A stretch of DNA of 64,000 nucleotides, taken from positions 1 through 64,000 of the forward strand of contig NZ_JAUAMC010000002.1 in the NCBI RefSeq assembly GCF_031010195.1, read 5' to 3'. This stretch comes from Halomonas sp. SpR8 (GTDB lineage Bacteria; Pseudomonadota; Gammaproteobacteria; Pseudomonadales; Halomonadaceae). Position 1 is the first letter of the stretch; each line of letters begins with the position of its first letter. The notes beneath the pieces were generated by a model, which was given only the letters and a program-made list of their open reading frames with translations, did no database searches and was not told where the DNA came from. The position numbers and the translations under genes were made by a program. This document shows positions 8,739 to 18,362 of the stretch, piece after piece.

Positions 8739-10091
8739 ATGGACATACGTAATAAAGCCAACCGCATTCGACTGTTCAATTTCTCCACTCCGCAAATGCG
8801 TGCTTTCCATTTCTCGTGGTTCGCATTTCATATCTGTTTCTTCGGCTGGTTCGGTATCGCCCCGCTTATGGCGATCGTTCGCGAAGACCTGTCTCTCACC
8901 CAAACGCAAATCGGCAATACCATCATCGCGTCCGTGGCGATTACTGTCATCGTGCGCCTTGCGATTGGCGTGTTGTGTGACCGTATCGGTCCGCGCAAAA
9001 CCTATACCGGCCTGCTGTTATTGGGCGCAATTCCCGTAATGGGGATTGGCTTAGCCGATAGCTTTGAGACTTTCCTGCTTGCGCGCTTAGCAATTGGTGC
9101 CATCGGCGCCTCCTTCGTGATTACCCAGTACCACACCTCCATGATGTTCGCCCCCAATGTCGTCGGCACAGCCAACGCCACCAGCGCCGGCTGGGGTAAC
9201 TTAGGCGGTGGTACCACGCAAATTCTGATGCCGCTAATCTTTTCAGGCATGTTAATGCTGGGCGTTAACGAAGCCTTTGGTTGGCGCTTGGCGATGATGG
9301 TACCTGGTGTCGTGATGCTGTTTACCGGGATTGGCTATTGGTTTTTTACCCAAGATGCCCCCAACGGTAATTTCAGCGCGCTGCGCGCGCGTGGTGAGTT
9401 GCCTGAAGCGACGGGTGAAAATGGTGCAAAACAGAGCTTTTTAGCCGCCGCCAAGGATATACGTGTATGGGCGCTGTTCGTTGTCTATGGTCTCTGCTTT
9501 GGCGTGGAACTAACCATAAACAATATTGCTGCGATCTACTTTTTTGATAAATTTGATCTTACTTTAGCCACCGCCGGTCTAATTGCTGGCTTATTCGGGC
9601 TAATGAACATTTTTGCCCGCACCCTGGGTGGGGTGTTCTCGGATCTTTTCGCCAAACAAGGTGGTTTGAAGGGACGCGTACGCTGGCTATTTATCGCCTT
9701 GATTTGCGAAGGGATTGCCTTGGTAGCGTTTTCGCAGATGCATGTGTTAAGCCTCGCCATTGGCATCATGTTGGTGTTCAGCCTATTTGTGCAAATGGCA
9801 GAAGGTGCCACTTTTGGGGTCGTCCCATTCATCAATAAAAAAGCGCTGGGAGCGGTCGCAGGTATTGTTGGCGCTGGCGGTAACGTGGGTGCGGTAGGGG
9901 CAGCGTTTCTGTTCCGCAGCGAAAGTCTTACATATCAACAAGGCCTGTTCTATTTGGGTCTCACGGTCCTAGTGCTGGCATCCTGCGTTTTACTGGTTCG
10001 CTTTAGCGATGCCACCGAAGCCGAAGAGGCCAAAGCCTACCGCGATGCGATAGGTGATGACGTAGGCGCAGGCGCTCTCTCATTGCGTTAA
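8739..10091 (+). CDS. NarK/NasA-family nitrate/nitrite MFS transporter
   Basis: 450 residues with 12 predicted membrane segments. Both signature loops of the nitrate-nitrite porter family are visible: GWGNLGGGTTQ (about residues 149-159) and GAGGNVGAVG (about 374-383). Such proteins import nitrate or exchange nitrate and nitrite across the inner membrane. Start chosen at ATG with GTGAGG eight bases upstream. It is followed by the nitrate-sensing antiterminator gene and so probably feeds the assimilatory reductases encoded at 28-36 kb. Confidence 0.9.
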   Translation: MDIRNKANRIRLFNFSTPQMRAFHFSWFAFHICFFGWFGIAPLMAIVREDLSLTQTQIGNTIIASVAITVIVRLAIGVLCDRIGPRKTYTGLLLLGAIPVMGIGLADSFETFLLARLAIGAIGASFVITQYHTSMMFAPNVVGTANATSAGWGNLGGGTTQILMPLIFSGMLMLGVNEAFGWRLAMMVPGVVMLFTGIGYWFFTQDAPNGNFSALRARGELPEATGENGAKQSFLAAAKDIRVWALFVVYGLCFGVELTINNIAAIYFFDKFDLTLATAGLIAGLFGLMNIFARTLGGVFSDLFAKQGGLKGRVRWLFIALICEGIALVAFSQMHVLSLAIGIMLVFSLFVQMAEGATFGVVPFINKKALGAVAGIVGAGGNVGAVGAAFLFRSESLTYQQGLFYLGLTVLVLASCVLLVRFSDATEAEEAKAYRDAIGDDVGAGALSLR

Positions 10092-10105
10092 GCGTTTCCC
10101 AACAC

Positions 10106-10147
10106 GCTCCCATACACTGATTAACGGTATGGGAGCTTTACTTTTTT
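10106..10147 (+). terminator. Rho-independent terminator between transporter and nasR
   Basis: Perfect 10-bp stem (10106-10115 GCTCCCATAC with 10127-10136), an 11-base loop and a T-rich tail TTTACTTTTTT. It sits between the transporter stop and nasR, so nasR is made either by read-through or from its own promoter. Confidence 0.85.
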
Positions 10148-10175
10148 AGGCGGCGAGTTACCCAAGGAAATCCCT

Positions 10176-11459
10176 ATGTCTTCAGCGCAGCAACTGCTGT
10201 TAACCGCTATTCGTTGCGATATCGACAACCTTACCCATCTTGCCACCACTGCCGACATCGTCGGCGATATCAGTCGCTTTATTCATATGTTGCAGCGTGA
10301 ACGGGGGGCATCGACGATTTACCTCGCCTCTCAAGGGCGACGCTTTAAAACTCGCCGAGACACCTACCGGCAGCATAGTCAGCAAGCCGAAACCTTAATG
10401 CGACAGCGATTGGAGGCGCTCAGTCAGGAGGCACGCCCCCAGGCAGCCGCTCGCTTATTGCGCCGCATCGCCGCCGTTTGGTATGCCTTAGATGAGCTTG
10501 ACGCCCTCCGCCAAGCCATTGATACGTTCACCATCTCTCCAGATGCGGCCACTCAAGCCTTTAACCAGTTGACCAGTGGGCTGCTGGCGATTGTATTTGA
10601 AGCGGCGGATACTTCCATCGACCCGGATATCACTCGAACCCTGGTGGCTATTTTCCACTTGATGCAGGGTAAAGAGCTGGCTGGCCAGGAGCGTGCCTGT
10701 GGCGCGTTTGGCTTCACCCATGGACACTTCGATGAAGCCCATCGCGCTTTACTAAATCAGCTAGTGACGGATCAACAGCGCTGTTTTGATACCTTCGTTG
10801 AATTTGCTACCCCAGAAGCGCAGCAGACATGGCAAAAGGAGCTTTCACCACGCACCTTGGCGGGTATTTACCAGCTTCGTGACACCGCCTGCCAACACCC
10901 AGCAGCAGGGCAATCAACGCCGACTAATCCGCCCGATACGCTGGGTGAAACCTGGTATGAACTGACCACGCTGCGTATTGATGCGATCAAAACGGTTGAA
11001 GATGCCCTGATCACTCAACTAAGCGTACTTTGTCACCGCAAAATTGCGCAAGCGGAGGATGCCTTAGAGCAAGCCAAGGCAGAACCCTGCCGGCATGCAC
11101 CCGCTCCTTGCGAACAGCTGCTGGCATTAAATGATCCCCAGCCGTTGGGCGACCTGACCGCCAGCGCGCTAAATTCGCCGCTAGGACGTTCGCTGATTGA
11201 GCTCACACAGGCCCAGGCCAGCCGCTTACAAGGGCTTAGCGATGAGCTGGAAAACACCCGCAAAGCGCTGCGCGAACGCAAACTCATTGAGCGCGCCAAA
11301 GGGCTTATCATGGCACACCAGGATATGAGCGAAGAGGAGGCCTATCGCTTTCTACGCAAGACCTCAATGGATCAAAGTAAAAGCATGGCGGATATGGCCC
11401 AGGCCATTCTGGATCTTTCAGCCATGCTCAAACGCAAAGAAGAGGGGCGCTCTCGTTAG
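10176..11459 (+). CDS. nasR: Nitrate-responsive ANTAR antiterminator NasR
   Basis: 427 residues. Residues about 35-260 form the helical NIT domain, which in Klebsiella NasR binds nitrate and nitrite; the start ...SRFIHMLQRERGASTIYLAS is typical. The C-terminus, about 355-415, is an ANTAR RNA-binding domain (LIERAKGLIMAHQDMSEEEAYRFLRKTS cannot be mistaken, with the conserved Ala-Lys-Gly and Glu-Ala-Tyr). When nitrate is bound, such proteins hold an RNA structure of two hexaloop hairpins that blocks a leader terminator. Matching leaders are present at 31652-31745 and 32181-32309, which makes the nas and nir operons its likely targets. Confidence 0.93.
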   Translation: MSSAQQLLLTAIRCDIDNLTHLATTADIVGDISRFIHMLQRERGASTIYLASQGRRFKTRRDTYRQHSQQAETLMRQRLEALSQEARPQAAARLLRRIAAVWYALDELDALRQAIDTFTISPDAATQAFNQLTSGLLAIVFEAADTSIDPDITRTLVAIFHLMQGKELAGQERACGAFGFTHGHFDEAHRALLNQLVTDQQRCFDTFVEFATPEAQQTWQKELSPRTLAGIYQLRDTACQHPAAGQSTPTNPPDTLGETWYELTTLRIDAIKTVEDALITQLSVLCHRKIAQAEDALEQAKAEPCRHAPAPCEQLLALNDPQPLGDLTASALNSPLGRSLIELTQAQASRLQGLSDELENTRKALRERKLIERAKGLIMAHQDMSEEEAYRFLRKTSMDQSKSMADMAQAILDLSAMLKRKEEGRSR

Positions 11460-11566
11460 CGAAAGTGGTGTGGGTGGATCAGGCTGATTAGCTGAAGGTT
11501 TGCAGGATCTCATCACCTTAGCCATTCTAAAGGCTTAACTGTTCACATCAGCAAGGAGCGCAACCC

Positions 11567-12253
11567 ATGCATAAAGGCGTGCTATTGATTACCGGCGCAT
11601 CAAGCGGCATTGGCGCTGCTACCGCCCGTGCGGCGTCTCGTGAAGGCTACAAGCTCGTATTGGCGGCGCGATCTAGCGACAAACTCACCGCGCTGGCTCA
11701 GGAGCTAGGCCCAGAAAACGTATTGACCTGTGAGTTAGACGTTACCGATTTCGACCAGCAACAGGCCATGGTTGAACAGACGCTTGAAACCTTTGGCCGC
11801 CTGGATGCTATTTTTGCCAATGCTGGCCGCGGTGGTTCCCCCGGCGGGTTTAGCAGCGCCGACCATGAAGCCTGGCGAGAGATGATCCTGACGAATATCT
11901 ATGGCGTTGGCCTGACTATTCAAGCCTGTTTGCCTGCTCTTAAACGCAGTAAAGGCCATGTATTATTGACTGGCTCAGCGGCTGGCCGCACCACCATTCC
12001 CGGCTCTATGTACAGTGCGTCTAAATGGGCGGTAACTGGAATAGGTTATAACCTGCGTGAAGAGCTGCGCGGCACGGGTATGCGCGTGACACTGATTGAA
12101 CCCGGCATGGTCGACACGCCATTTTTTGATGAGCCGCCAGAGCATGCCCTCGAAGATCGCGATATCGCCAATGCGGTCACGTATGCGCTTTCACAACCTG
12201 CTCATGTGGATGTTAATGAAATCCTTATTCGCCCCACCCCGCCGCTTGCATAA
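11567..12253 (+). CDS. Short-chain dehydrogenase/reductase
   Basis: 228 residues of a classical SDR: cofactor motif TGASSGIG at residues 8-15, NAG at about 85, and the catalytic Ser, Tyr and Lys in GSAAGRT...YSASK (about 137-155). An Arg after the second strand (AARSSDK) suggests NADP preference. The protein ends soon after the substrate loop. AAGGAGCG lies before the ATG. Substrate unknown; neighbours give no pathway. Confidence 0.88.
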   Translation: MHKGVLLITGASSGIGAATARAASREGYKLVLAARSSDKLTALAQELGPENVLTCELDVTDFDQQQAMVEQTLETFGRLDAIFANAGRGGSPGGFSSADHEAWREMILTNIYGVGLTIQACLPALKRSKGHVLLTGSAAGRTTIPGSMYSASKWAVTGIGYNLREELRGTGMRVTLIEPGMVDTPFFDEPPEHALEDRDIANAVTYALSQPAHVDVNEILIRPTPPLA

Positions 12254-12426
12254 AGATTTCTCAGCAGCATTCCTGATCGGACCAGATTAAATAGAGCTCA
12301 ATGACCGAGCGTGACAATGTTCGCCCCCTTGCAATTCATCTGCCCTGACCGCATAACGTGTAATTAACAAGCGCGCTAAGTAATTTTCTCGCTCTACGCG
12401 CCCACGACTCAATTTGCAGGTGAACC

Positions 12427-13419
12427 ATGAGCCAACTCGCTTCCACGGCGCTTTCCGTCCTTGATCTGGCACCGATACGCCAAGGTGGCAGCGCCGCTGA
12501 GACTTTCCGCGATAGCGTTGCCCTCGCACAGCTAACCGAGCAGCTTGGCTATACCCGTTACTGGTTAGCCGAGCATCACAATATTGCCGGTATTGCCAGC
12601 GCTGCTACAGCCGTTCTGATTGGCCACGTTGCCGGGCAAACCTCCACTATCCGTGTGGGTAGCGGCGGCATCATGCTGCCTAACCATCCGCCACTGGTGA
12701 TTGCTGAGCAGTTCGGCACCCTGGAAACGCTCTACCCTGATCGTATTGATTTGGGGTTGGGTCGTGCTCCAGGCTCCGATGGTGCCACGATGCAAGCGAT
12801 GCGCCGCAACGCCCATGCTGGTGTAGATGACTTTCCTCAATTGCTAAATGAGTTACGCAGCTTTTTAGCGGAGGCAGACCCTCAGCAACGAGTCAAGGCG
12901 GTGCCCGGCCAGGGCACTCACGTGCCCATTTGGCTACTGGGCTCCAGCGGTTACAGCGCTCAGTTGGCGGCCAAGCTGGGCTTACCCTTTGCGTTCGCCG
13001 CTCAGTTTGCGCCGGGTTATTTATTTGAAGCGCTGCGCTTATACCGCGACAACTTCCGCCCTTCCGAATATCTGGATAAACCCCATGCGATGGTCGGCCT
13101 GCCCGTAATGGCGGCAGAAAGCGACGCGATGGCCCACTATCTGGCAACGACGGCCCAACAGAAGTTTCTTAATCTTATTCGTGGCAAGCCGACCCAGTCC
13201 CAGCCGCCCGTCGAGCAATTGGACTGGTCACCTGTTGAGCAGGCTCAAGTCAGTCAGTTTTTAGGCGCGGCCATTATTGGCGGACCTGAGACGGTTAAAG
13301 CCGAGCTTGAGGAGTTTCAAGCGCGTACCGGTGCTGATGAGCTAATGATTAACAGCGATTTTTACAATCATGCAGACCGCATGCGCAGTTATGAAATTGT
13401 TGCCGCGGTCGCTCGGTAA
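12427..13419 (+). CDS. Luciferase-like flavin-dependent oxidoreductase
   Basis: 330 residues of the bacterial luciferase/LLM family, close to the YhbW subgroup: N-terminal [18 protein letters not shown] (about 49-55), [21 protein letters not shown] and [10 protein letters not shown]. These proteins bind FMN or F420 in a TIM barrel and act as monooxygenases; YhbW-type substrates are not known. GCAGGTGAACC precedes the ATG. Small intergenic gaps to the SDR upstream and the GNAT downstream allow but do not prove cotranscription. Confidence 0.88.
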   Translation: MSQLASTALSVLDLAPIRQGGSAAETFRDSVALAQLTEQLGYTRYWLAEHHNIAGIASAATAVLIGHVAGQTSTIRVGSGGIMLPNHPPLVIAEQFGTLETLYPDRIDLGLGRAPGSDGATMQAMRRNAHAGVDDFPQLLNELRSFLAEADPQQRVKAVPGQGTHVPIWLLGSSGYSAQLAAKLGLPFAFAAQFAPGYLFEALRLYRDNFRPSEYLDKPHAMVGLPVMAAESDAMAHYLATTAQQKFLNLIRGKPTQSQPPVEQLDWSPVEQAQVSQFLGAAIIGGPETVKAELEEFQARTGADELMINSDFYNHADRMRSYEIVAAVAR

Positions 13420-13454
13420 GCATTTATTTAAGCAAAGGTTAATATTGGTGTCTT

Positions 13455-13949
13455 ATGGCAACACTGGATTTCTCCCCAATATCGGAAAACGATTTCGCTG
13501 CTTTCTGGCCAACCTTTCAGGCCGTGGTCGTGGCGCAAGAAACTTATGCCATTGACCCCAACATAAGCTTCGATGCCGCCTTTCAGCTATGGTGTGAGGC
13601 GCCCAAAGCCAGTTGGGTTGCTAAGGATGAAAACGGCCAAATACTGGGGGCTTACTACTTAAAACCCAATGCCGCTGGCCCTGGTGACCATATCGCTAAT
13701 TGTGGCTATATAGTCTCTCCCGCCGCACGTGGCAAAGGCGTAGCACGCGCTATGTGCGAGCACTCCCAGCAGCAGGCCCGTGAACTCGGGTTTCAGGCCA
13801 TGCAGTACAACGCCGTGGTAGCCACCAATGAAGTCGCCGTGGCGTTATGGCAAAAGCTAGGGTTTCATATTGTCGGCACCGTTCCTAATGCCTACCGCCA
13901 TGCGCGCTTTGGCCTTGTCGATAGCCATGTCATGTATAAGGCGCTTTAG
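13455..13949 (+). CDS. GNAT-family N-acetyltransferase
   Basis: 164 residues. The acetyl-CoA loop RGKGVARAMCEHS (about 95-107) and the later ALWQKLGFHIVGTVPNA strand are diagnostic of GNAT enzymes. The acceptor is unknown. It starts 35 bases after the LLM oxidoreductase stop and overlaps the last four bases of the convergent DUF1415 gene. Confidence 0.85.
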   Translation: MATLDFSPISENDFAAFWPTFQAVVVAQETYAIDPNISFDAAFQLWCEAPKASWVAKDENGQILGAYYLKPNAAGPGDHIANCGYIVSPAARGKGVARAMCEHSQQQARELGFQAMQYNAVVATNEVAVALWQKLGFHIVGTVPNAYRHARFGLVDSHVMYKAL

Positions 13950-14518
13950 CGATTACTGCCAGCTGACACATCAGGCTCATAACAGCGCTGGAGCTGCGCT
14001 TCAGCGACTGCACTGCCCATGGCGTTTAGCTTGGCAATGTTGCGTTCAGGAATAGCGTCGGTATCGCCGTAAAATTCGATGGCTTTTTCGACACTCTCTT
14101 CGCGCAAGAGGTGAACCATGGCATAGGGTGAACGATTGGTATAATTAGACGCCTCGTCGGGCTCGGTGTCTTCAAAGCAGTAGTCCGGGTGAAAGGTCGC
14201 TAACTGATAGATACCTTCATATCCTTGGTCGATCAAAATGCTTTCAGCCAGCTCAACGAAATCCAGGTAGTGTTCAAAGCTTTTAAACAGCGTAGGGAAC
14301 ACCAGCAGCGTGGTCTCAGTTTCCGGGTGCTCATCTAGCCACTGCACCTCGACCATCAACTCCTCGAGCGCCACCTCGGTTTTCTTCGAGCGTACGACCT
14401 CCACACGAATAGATTCACGCTCCAGTTCCCGCTGCGCAAACGGGCAGATATCCTGCGCAACAATAAAGGTGCGCACCCACTTCAGCGTTTGCGCGACTAT
14501 TTGGTTATCCGTGTGCAT
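13946..14518 (-). CDS. DUF1415 domain protein
   Basis: 190 residues from ATG 14518, preceded by GAGAGAG; the frame stays open 60 bases further upstream but lacks a ribosome site there. The sequence MHTDNQIVAQTLKWVRTF, CPFAQRELERESIRV and FHPDYCFEDTEPDEASNYTNRSP match the DUF1415 family, whose CPFA and conserved His/Asp/Cys residues (HPDYCF) hint at a metal or redox site. Function unknown. Its 3' end overlaps the convergent GNAT gene. Confidence 0.82.
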   Translation of the reverse strand: MHTDNQIVAQTLKWVRTFIVAQDICPFAQRELERESIRVEVVRSKKTEVALEELMVEVQWLDEHPETETTLLVFPTLFKSFEHYLDFVELAESILIDQGYEGIYQLATFHPDYCFEDTEPDEASNYTNRSPYAMVHLLREESVEKAIEFYGDTDAIPERNIAKLNAMGSAVAEAQLQRCYEPDVSAGSNR

Positions 14519-14602
14519 GACACTCTCTCGCTCATAGGTCGGCAGCGGCCAACGCTTTGTGCGGGGCAGTTTACCCACTTTTCATCGCTAACCAATAACT
14601 AA

Positions 14603-14626
14603 CGACACATTAGCCGACACATTAGC
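14603..14626. repeat. Tandem 12-bp repeat, two copies
   Basis: CGACACATTAGC occurs twice head to tail, followed by a degenerate third unit (GATGCCACGTTAGC to 14640). Lies between the two minus-strand genes; no function suggested. Confidence 0.6.
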
Positions 14627-14663
14627 GATGCCACGTTAGCCACTGTTCGACTCCTATCCTCCA

Positions 14664-15350
14664 CTAAACGTGCTCTTGATAGCGCTTTAAGGCGACATCG
14701 TAGGATTTATGGATATGATCATCTAATAAAGCCCGCGCGGCTTTGGCATCTCGCAGCAGGGCTAACTCGACCAACTGATGATGCTGGTCATCTAGCTCTT
14801 GACGAATTGTCGGCATTTTGGGACCTAGCCGACGATAACGATCGAACTGATCGTGCAATTGCTCGATAAATCGCAGTAGCCAAACCGACCCACAGGGCGC
14901 CACCAGCGTGCGGTGAAATTGAGTGTGCAAATGTTCCCACTCTTCGCCTTTATCTAAACTAATGTCGGCATGTTTCAGGCGATGCGCCGCTGCTAACAAG
15001 TCGGCTTCCCAGTGTGAATCTCCGTGGGCAATGGCGCGCTCAAGGGCCATACCTTCCATCTCCAGGCGCATCTGTGCAATATCATCAAGCTCGTCCCGTG
15101 AGAGCTTGGGCACTCGAAAACCGCGCTGATTTTCCTGAATAAGCAGCCCATAGGCCGCCAATTTATTAAGCGCTTCCCGCAGCGGGCTTAAACCGACCTG
15201 GTAGCGCTCTTTGAGTGCATTGATCGCGAGCTTCTCACCGGCAACAAAACGGCCGCCGACTAAATCTTTGCGCAAATTATCAAATACGCGGCTTGATGCG
15301 GTACCGACTGGCCCTGCTGGCAATGCTGCCTTAGGTAAAGAGTTATTCAT
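14664..15350 (-). CDS. GntR-family regulator, FCD (FadR) subgroup
   Basis: 228 residues: winged helix at about 20-80 (KLAINALKERYQVGLSPLREALNKLAAYGLL) and an all-helical FCD ligand domain with the metal-binding residues Asp...His...His expected (HTQFHRTLVAPCG, DDQHHQL). FCD regulators usually sense small carboxylates. It is divergent from the chromate-type transporter pair and the tricarboxylate transporter operon, which are its probable targets; the effector could be the organic acid carried by that transporter. Confidence 0.88.
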   Translation of the reverse strand: MNNSLPKAALPAGPVGTASSRVFDNLRKDLVGGRFVAGEKLAINALKERYQVGLSPLREALNKLAAYGLLIQENQRGFRVPKLSRDELDDIAQMRLEMEGMALERAIAHGDSHWEADLLAAAHRLKHADISLDKGEEWEHLHTQFHRTLVAPCGSVWLLRFIEQLHDQFDRYRRLGPKMPTIRQELDDQHHQLVELALLRDAKAARALLDDHIHKSYDVALKRYQEHV

Positions 15351-15514
15351 GACGATGTCCTTTATGCATCACAGCTCCCGCTGTCCATTCTATTTTTCAC
15401 TGTTGACGTCTTACCGTGCAATACCTATATTCTATTTTAGACAAGATAATCGATTTTTTAACTTACAAACGATAAATAAGGTTCGGGTATGCTTCTGATC
15501 GCCTCGCGGGCTTC

Positions 15515-16159
15515 ATGGAAAGCGCATCCATGAAAGCACCAGATTTGAAAACCAAGGGTTCGCAAATACAGGACTCGAAAAAACAGGCCGTATCCTGGCA
15601 ACTATTCTGGGCGTTTTTCCGCATCGGTATTTTTGGATTCGGTGGCGGCCCAGCCATGATCCCGCTAGTACGTGCCGAAGTCGTCACCCGTCACCACTGG
15701 TTAAATGATGAAGAGTTCGCCGACATACTCGCTATCGGCAACACGTTGCCTGGCCCTATAGCTACCAAAATGCCCGGCTATATCGGCTACCGTGTCGGCG
15801 GCGTTAGCGGCTGTATCGCCTCAGTAGTAGCCATTATCTTTCCAATGATAGTGGCGATGATTGTCATGTTAGGCATTTTTAGCCGTTACCGCGATGTGGC
15901 TTGGATCCGTGGCATGGGTCAAGCGGTGGTTCCCGTCGTAATGGTAATGATGGCGCAGCTCACTTGGGACTTCTTTGATAAGTCACAGGCCGCGCTTGGT
16001 TGGCTGGTGAGTATTGCCATGGCCATTGTCGCTGCAGGGCTTATTTATTGGCTTGGTATTCATCCCGGCTGGGTCATAGGCACCATTCTACTCGCCGCCC
16101 TACTACGCCCCTCAGGAACTAAACCGCCGGGCGCTAAAAAAGCGGAGGGGGCGGCGTGA
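15515..16159 (+). CDS. Chromate-type (CHR) transporter, first half-protein
   Basis: 214 residues containing one CHR domain with the N-terminal signature FGFGGGPAMIPLVRAE (about residues 38-53) and the second GNTLPGPIATKMPGYIGY. About five or six membrane segments. Short CHR proteins work as pairs encoded side by side, each in opposite topology. Family members export chromate, but many are not involved in metal resistance. A second ATG at 15530 is possible. The stop overlaps the start of the partner gene by four bases. Confidence 0.85.
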   Translation: MESASMKAPDLKTKGSQIQDSKKQAVSWQLFWAFFRIGIFGFGGGPAMIPLVRAEVVTRHHWLNDEEFADILAIGNTLPGPIATKMPGYIGYRVGGVSGCIASVVAIIFPMIVAMIVMLGIFSRYRDVAWIRGMGQAVVPVVMVMMAQLTWDFFDKSQAALGWLVSIAMAIVAAGLIYWLGIHPGWVIGTILLAALLRPSGTKPPGAKKAEGAA

Positions 16160-16686
16160 TTTATTGGGAACTCTTCTTAGCATTTTTTATACCCAACATT
16201 ATCGGTTATGGCGGTGGACCGGCGATCATTCCGTTGATTGAGGCTGAAGTCGTCGGTCGGTATGGCTGGATGACCGCGCAGACGTTTGCTGAAACCTTAG
16301 CACTGGGCAACGCCCTACCCAGCCCAATCGCAACCAAAATGGCCGGCTATGTAGGCTATGAAGTCGCTGGGTTTGGCGGCGCCTTTATCGCCGTAGCAGC
16401 CACCGTCATCCCGACGCTGCTTTTGATGTTGGGCGCACTGGGGCTTTTATACCGCCATCGCGACTCTCCCCGGGTTAAACGCATGAGCCAATGGGTTCGC
16501 CCAGTCATTGCCATGATGATGGCGTGGTTAACCTTGGGCTTTCTACTCGAAAGCCTCAACTCCAGCGGTGCTATTCACACACTGATTATCGGTATCGTCG
16601 CCGCCATTGCGCTGATTCGCTTCAAAACGCATCCCGCGTTTGTGGTCATGGGCGCTTTGATTTATGGAGGGCTTTTTCTCGGCTGA
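16156..16686 (+). CDS. Chromate-type (CHR) transporter, second half-protein
   Basis: 176 residues, second member of the pair, with GYGGGPAIIPLIEAEV (residues about 17-32) and GNALPSPIATKMAGYVGY. The start is fused to the stop of the first member (GTGATTTAT or ATTT-type overlap near 16156; the start codon read is GTG), implying translational coupling and equal amounts. Placed between a GntR regulator and a TctCBA set, which argues for an organic-anion role as much as for chromate. Confidence 0.85.
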   Translation: MIYWELFLAFFIPNIIGYGGGPAIIPLIEAEVVGRYGWMTAQTFAETLALGNALPSPIATKMAGYVGYEVAGFGGAFIAVAATVIPTLLLMLGALGLLYRHRDSPRVKRMSQWVRPVIAMMMAWLTLGFLLESLNSSGAIHTLIIGIVAAIALIRFKTHPAFVVMGALIYGGLFLG

Positions 16687-16823
16687 CACTCACTGGTCTG
16701 GCACTCACTGATAAACAGTATTGTGACAACAAGAACCCGATAACGGGACCACGCGCTCACCACGCCGCTGCTATACAGGCGGCACTCCACAACACCACCC
16801 CTAATCTATAAAGGTGTATAAGA

Positions 16824-17819
16824 ATGACGCGTTCAACATTTACTCTAAGTACACGTACTCTAAGTACCACCCTCGCTGCCATCGGGCTTGCGTCGAGTAT
16901 GGCAATGTCGACTGCCGCTCAAGCTGACTATCCTGAGCAGGATATTCGCTTAATCATCCCTTACGGCCCAGGTGGGGCGACGGATATTCTGTTCCGGCTG
17001 ATTTCTCAAGAGGCTGAAAAAAACCTTGGTGAATCTATCGTTCCTGTCAACATGGCCGGCGCGGGTGCCACCCTTGGCTGACGTAACGTCAAAGATGCCG
17101 ATCCCGATGGCTATACGCTGCTTGGCAGCCACGACACCATTGCGCTTTCCAAGCTAGCAGGTACCGTCGACTACTCGTTTGATGCCTTCGAGCCTATCGC
17201 GCTACTCACCCAAACCATCAACATCCCTACGGCTCATGCCAATCATCCTGTGCAGAGCGCTGACGCAATCGCTGACTATGTGAGCGAAAACCCCGGTCAA
17301 GTGCGCTTTAGCATGATCCCCAGCTCCACCGACCACTTCTTCTGGGCACAATTCTTCCAGGAAGCGGGCATTGATATGGCCGATGTGCGCCTAGTGGGTT
17401 ACCCCGATACCGGTGAGCAGGTATCCGCTTTAATGGCTGAAGAGATCGACTTCGCAATGTTCAACCTGCCTTCAGGCGGCGCGTTCTTTGAGGACGGCAC
17501 CTTCCGCGCACTCGGTATCGCTCATCCGGAACGTCTCGATAGCATGCCGGACGTTGCCACCCTGCGTGAACAAGGAATCGAGATGGATCACTCCACCAGC
17601 CGTGGCATTTTCGCGCCCAAAGGCACACCGCAGGAAGTGATCGACGCCATCGCTGACGCCTACGAGCAGGCCCTGGAAAACGAAGAAGTACAGAGCCGAA
17701 TCGAAAATGAATTTGGCTCCGTCGTGCGCTTCCTGGCAGGCGATGATTATCAAGCGTTCTTGGACGAAAACGAAGCAGCATTGAGCGCTGCTGCCGAAAA
17801 TATCGATTTCCAGAACTAA
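16824..17819 (+). pseudogene. tctC: TctC solute-binding protein gene with one in-frame TGA
   Basis: The reading frame encodes a normal Bug/TctC protein of about 331 residues: signal peptide ending AAQA|DYPEQ, then DIRLIIPYGPGGATDILFR, and after the break DADPDGYTLLGSHDTIALSK to the end. The only fault is TGA at 17079-17081 (codon 86) between GAGATLG and RNVKD, where relatives have a small or polar residue. There is no frame shift. The protein would be the periplasmic binding component for the TctBA genes that follow. Either a real nonsense mutation, a read error, or read-through; the intact downstream frame shows the change is recent. Confidence 0.85.
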
Positions 17820-17831
17820 GAACGCATCTTC

Positions 17832-17855
17832 TAGCCCACGTAGACGCGTGGGCTA
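17832..17855 (+). other. Intercistronic hairpin after tctC
   Basis: Perfect 9-bp stem TAGCCCACG / CGTGGGCTA with six-base loop, without T-run, between tctC and tctB. Its position suggests an mRNA stability or partial termination element that lifts binding-protein output over the membrane subunits. Confidence 0.65.
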
Positions 17856-17876
17856 GGGTTGCCGGAGACATCGCTA

Positions 17877-18347
17877 ATGCTAACGCTAACAAAAGACCGC
17901 GCCTTGGCGCTGGCGCTGCTCTTGATTGTGGCTGTCATGTGGGTGGAGTCGGGGGATATTCGGCCGCCAACTAGCTGGCAGCCTTATGGGTCGGCGCTAT
18001 TCCCACGCATATTATTGGTTGTGATTGGGGTTCTATCACTCATGATTCTGGTGCGCTCCCTATTGGTAAAAGTGCCTGAGCGTGTGGGCGCACAACAGCT
18101 CATCAAAGAGTGGTTTCAGAGTCGACATACCATTGTCGCGCTGTTCCTGCTATTTGGGCTTTATGCCGCGCTACTTCCTTTAGTGGGTTATATCACGGCC
18201 ACGATAGGTTTCTTAGTCGCTTCTCTCGCACTGCTGATGGGCACTAATACACGACGCAAGTGGATTATAAATCTCACCCTCAGTTTCACCCTGACGCTGG
18301 TGATTTTTGTGGTTTTCCGCTACGGCCTTAATGTCTGGCTGCCTTAA
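17877..18347 (+). CDS. tctB: TctB, small membrane subunit of a tripartite tricarboxylate transporter
   Basis: 156 residues from ATG 17877, with GGAGA eight bases upstream; a TTG at 17859 is also in frame but lies against the hairpin. Four hydrophobic segments, as in TctB proteins, which bind the large TctA subunit and are needed for uptake. Sequence is poorly conserved in this family; assignment rests on size, topology and position between tctC and tctA. Confidence 0.85.
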   Translation: MLTLTKDRALALALLLIVAVMWVESGDIRPPTSWQPYGSALFPRILLVVIGVLSLMILVRSLLVKVPERVGAQQLIKEWFQSRHTIVALFLLFGLYAALLPLVGYITATIGFLVASLALLMGTNTRRKWIINLTLSFTLTLVIFVVFRYGLNVWLP

Positions 18348-18362
18348 CCGTTGGAGTAAATA

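Noticed and set aside
15515-16686. CHR pair as a split or frameshifted single ChrA gene
   Set aside because: The four-base overlap and two complete domains with their own N-terminal signatures are the normal form of short CHR pairs.
17079-17081. TGA in tctC as selenocysteine
   Set aside because: Binding proteins of this family have no redox residue here and no SECIS-like stem was seen right after the codon.
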